A stretch of DNA of 64,000 bases from Candidatus Obscuribacterales bacterium (GTDB lineage Bacteria; Cyanobacteriota; Vampirovibrionia; Obscuribacterales; Obscuribacteraceae): NCBI GenBank assembly GCA_021732025.1, contig JAKFVU010000076.1, forward strand, positions 1 to 64,000, given 5' to 3'. Under the pieces are notes generated by a model, which was given only the letters and a program-made list of their open reading frames with translations, did no database searches and had not been told where the DNA came from. Positions 62,355 to 64,000 of this stretch are shown piece by piece. Made by a program: the position numbers and the translations under genes. The first letter of the stretch is position 1. Every line of letters begins with the position of its first letter.

Positions 62355-64000
62355 TTTGGCCTCCGGATGTCTTGACCGACCGGGGCGCAAACGCCTGCTG
62401 GACAGGTGTGGCCAACAATATGCGCCAGATATTCGTTCTTGAAGAATCGCAGGGTACTGAGCACCGGATTCGGTGCACCTTGGCCGAGGCCGCAAAGGCT
62501 AGTAAATTGGACCACGTCGCAGAGTGATTCTAATTGCCCCAATTCATCCATGGTGCCTTCACCTAGGGTAATGCGCTCGAGCATGTCGTGCATATGAGCA
62601 GTGCCGACTCTACATGGAATACACTTGCCGCACGATTCAGCAGCACAAAATTGCATGAAAAACTTAGCAACGTCAACCATACACGAGCTATCGTCCATAA
62701 CGATCATGCCGCCAGAACCCATGAAAGAGCCCAGAGCTAATAGACTTTCGTAGTCGATGGTAGCATCAAGATGTTCTTCTGGAATGCAGCCACCGGCCGG
62801 CCCACCAGTCTGAACAGCCTTAAACTTGTGACCATCCGGCACTCCACCGCCAATATCGAATATCATTTCTCTAAGTGTAGTACCAAGTGGTACTTCCACC
62901 AATCCAGTGTTCTTGATTCTGCCGCTGAGAGCAAAAGTTTTAGTCCCTTTGCTTTTAGGGGTGCCGATAGCTGCGTACCAATCAGCACCGTTAGTGACAA
63001 TAGGTACTATATTGGCGAAGGTCTCCACATTGTTAATAAGTGTCGGTTTACCCCAAAGACCTGACTCCGCTGGATAAGGAGGGCGCGGGCAGGGTAATCC
63101 TTTTCCTCCTTCAATCGAAGATATCAGGGCTGTTTCTTCACCACAAACGAAAGCTCCAGCTCCCAATCTAATTTCTACATGGAAATCAAAAGAGCTCGAA
63201 GCAATTTTGTTGCCTAATAAACCGTGTTTCTCAGCACTGCGGATGGCCTTCTTCACTCGCTCAACGGCAAGCGGATATTCGGCTCGCACATAGACATAAC
63301 CCTTGGTAGCACCCACGGCGTAAGCAGCTATGGCCATACCTTCCAATACTCGAAAGGGATAATCTTCAAGCACACTGCGGTTCATGAAGGCCCCGGGATC
63401 GCCCTCGTCAGCATTGCAGACCACATACTTTTGATCAGCTCGCGCCTTGGCCACAGTGCTCCACTTTAGACCAGTGGGATAACCCGCTCCACCTCGACCG
63501 CGCAGCCCACTTTTCTGCACCTGTTCAACCACTGCTTCTGGAGAGTATTCAAATAGCGCCTTCAATAAAGCAACAAAACCGCCAGCGGCTATATAGTCGT
63601 CGATACTTTCCGGATTTAATAATCCACGATGGTTAGTGACAACACGATTTTGCCTGACAAAAAAGTCGCTCTTGTTATCGCACAATAATCTTGCCACAGG
63701 CTCACCTTGCAGTGAGTCAACTATGGCTGAGACATCACTAGGTTGCGCCAACTGATAGAGCAAATCCCGTTGAGGCAATGATACTAGCGGTGCGCTAGCG
63801 CAATTTCCCTGGCAACCACCAGGCGAAACTCGGCACTTATCTTCTAATGCTCTACTCTTCACCTCAGCCTGCAATGACTGAAGCACACCACCGCTCTGCA
63901 CCGATTGGCAAGCAGTACCCATGCAAACAAAAATGCTATTTTCATATTGCGCTTGCTTGGCCTGATATTCTGCTGCTAAGGCCGCGAGCTCGTCGCTCGA
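62342..64000 (-). CDS. hoxF: Hydrogenase diaphorase subunit HoxF, start outside the window
   Basis: 552 residues visible; the frame stays open to the right edge, and the residues before the internal Met (ENSIFVC-MGTACQS) belong to the domain. N-terminal [2Fe-2S] thioredoxin-like domain (VCMGTACQ, GGCQGNC), FMN/NADH domain (GLRGRGGAGYPTGLKW, NADEGDPGAF, GAGAFVCGEETALI), C-terminal [4Fe-4S] (ESCGKCIPCRVG...LCGLG). NAD(P)H electron entry/exit. Upstream part (hoxE?) not seen. Confidence 0.96.
   Translation of the reverse strand, partial: SSDELAALAAEYQAKQAQYENSIFVCMGTACQSVQSGGVLQSLQAEVKSRALEDKCRVSPGGCQGNCASAPLVSLPQRDLLYQLAQPSDVSAIVDSLQGEPVARLLCDNKSDFFVRQNRVVTNHRGLLNPESIDDYIAAGGFVALLKALFEYSPEAVVEQVQKSGLRGRGGAGYPTGLKWSTVAKARADQKYVVCNADEGDPGAFMNRSVLEDYPFRVLEGMAIAAYAVGATKGYVYVRAEYPLAVERVKKAIRSAEKHGLLGNKIASSSFDFHVEIRLGAGAFVCGEETALISSIEGGKGLPCPRPPYPAESGLWGKPTLINNVETFANIVPIVTNGADWYAAIGTPKSKGTKTFALSGRIKNTGLVEVPLGTTLREMIFDIGGGVPDGHKFKAVQTGGPAGGCIPEEHLDATIDYESLLALGSFMGSGGMIVMDDSSCMVDVAKFFMQFCAAESCGKCIPCRVGTAHMHDMLERITLGEGTMDELGQLESLCDVVQFTSLCGLGQGAPNPVLSTLRFFKNEYLAHIVGHTCPAGVCAPVGQDIRRPKCAL

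Noticed and set aside
62355-62495. 47-residue N-terminal extension of HoxU
   Set aside because: It runs inside hoxF in another frame; GGAGG before ATG 62354 and the family N-terminus fix the start.

Overview
The window is a gene-dense bacterial chromosome segment with moderate GC and genes on both strands. It has no rRNA, tRNA, IS element, prophage or CRISPR array that I can see. TGA, TAA and TAG all act as stops, and TTG and GTG starts are common. The gene set suggests a non-photosynthetic relative of Cyanobacteria (Melainabacteria/Vampirovibrionia, most like Obscuribacterales). The supporting genes are a Hox-type bidirectional NiFe hydrogenase, a cyanobacterial-style group 2 sigma factor, polyphosphate kinase, several membrane-anchored Ser/Thr kinases, kinesin-light-chain-type TPR proteins, and no photosynthesis genes. 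This assignment is inference; no marker gene settles it.

Layout. 1-6.2 kb: a membrane Ser/Thr kinase (cut by the left edge) with a thioredoxin-like partner, an OmpR/PhoB-type response regulator, and a divergent run of TIGR01777 epimerase, LOV-domain histidine kinase and group 2 sigma factor. 6.2-8.7 kb: small ORFs with leader structures, then RtcB RNA ligase. 8.8-11.9 kb: a kinase with a C-terminal leucine-rich region and a lysozyme-like protein. 11.9-20.9 kb (minus): MoxR, DUF58 and transglutaminase-like proteins, an amidohydrolase-like protein and polyphosphate kinase. 21-31.4 kb: AI-2E family transporter, TPR protein, esterase, nadC, and a receiver-like/TIGR04222/SDR/RDD operon. 31.4-39 kb: pyruvate phosphate dikinase with its regulatory protein, another kinase, a BioD-like protein and a C-terminal processing protease. 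39-48.6 kb: MTAP, an M16 peptidase pair, an isochorismatase-fold hydrolase, CpaB, and a guanine deaminase-HPRT salvage operon. 48.7-54.4 kb: GNAT, a TPP enzyme, and 2-oxoacid:ferredoxin oxidoreductase ending in a clear terminator. 54.5-59.1 kb: MBL/beta-CASP nuclease, universal stress protein and P-type ATPase. 59.1-64 kb (minus): hoxF-U-Y-H plus maturation protease, hoxF running off the right edge.

How it fits together. PPDK with its kinase/pyrophosphorylase, 2-oxoacid:ferredoxin oxidoreductase and the NAD-linked hydrogenase suggest fermentative or facultatively anaerobic energy metabolism with PPi and polyphosphate as energy currencies. The rest is mostly signalling and cell-envelope genes.

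Most unusual points: (i) a 7-4-7 direct repeat (TCAC half-sites 11 bp apart, PHO-box-like) upstream of four transcription units in the first 11 kb, in the same orientation and 10-12 bp from a possible -10; (ii) a LOV photoreceptor kinase next to a sigma factor in an apparent non-phototroph; (iii) two adjacent genes, a transglutaminase-like and an amidohydrolase-like protein, that have lost their catalytic residues; (iv) a receiver-like protein without the phosphoacceptor; (v) a P-type ATPase lacking the M5/M6 Ca2+ ligands; (vi) small ORFs with attenuator-like hairpins.
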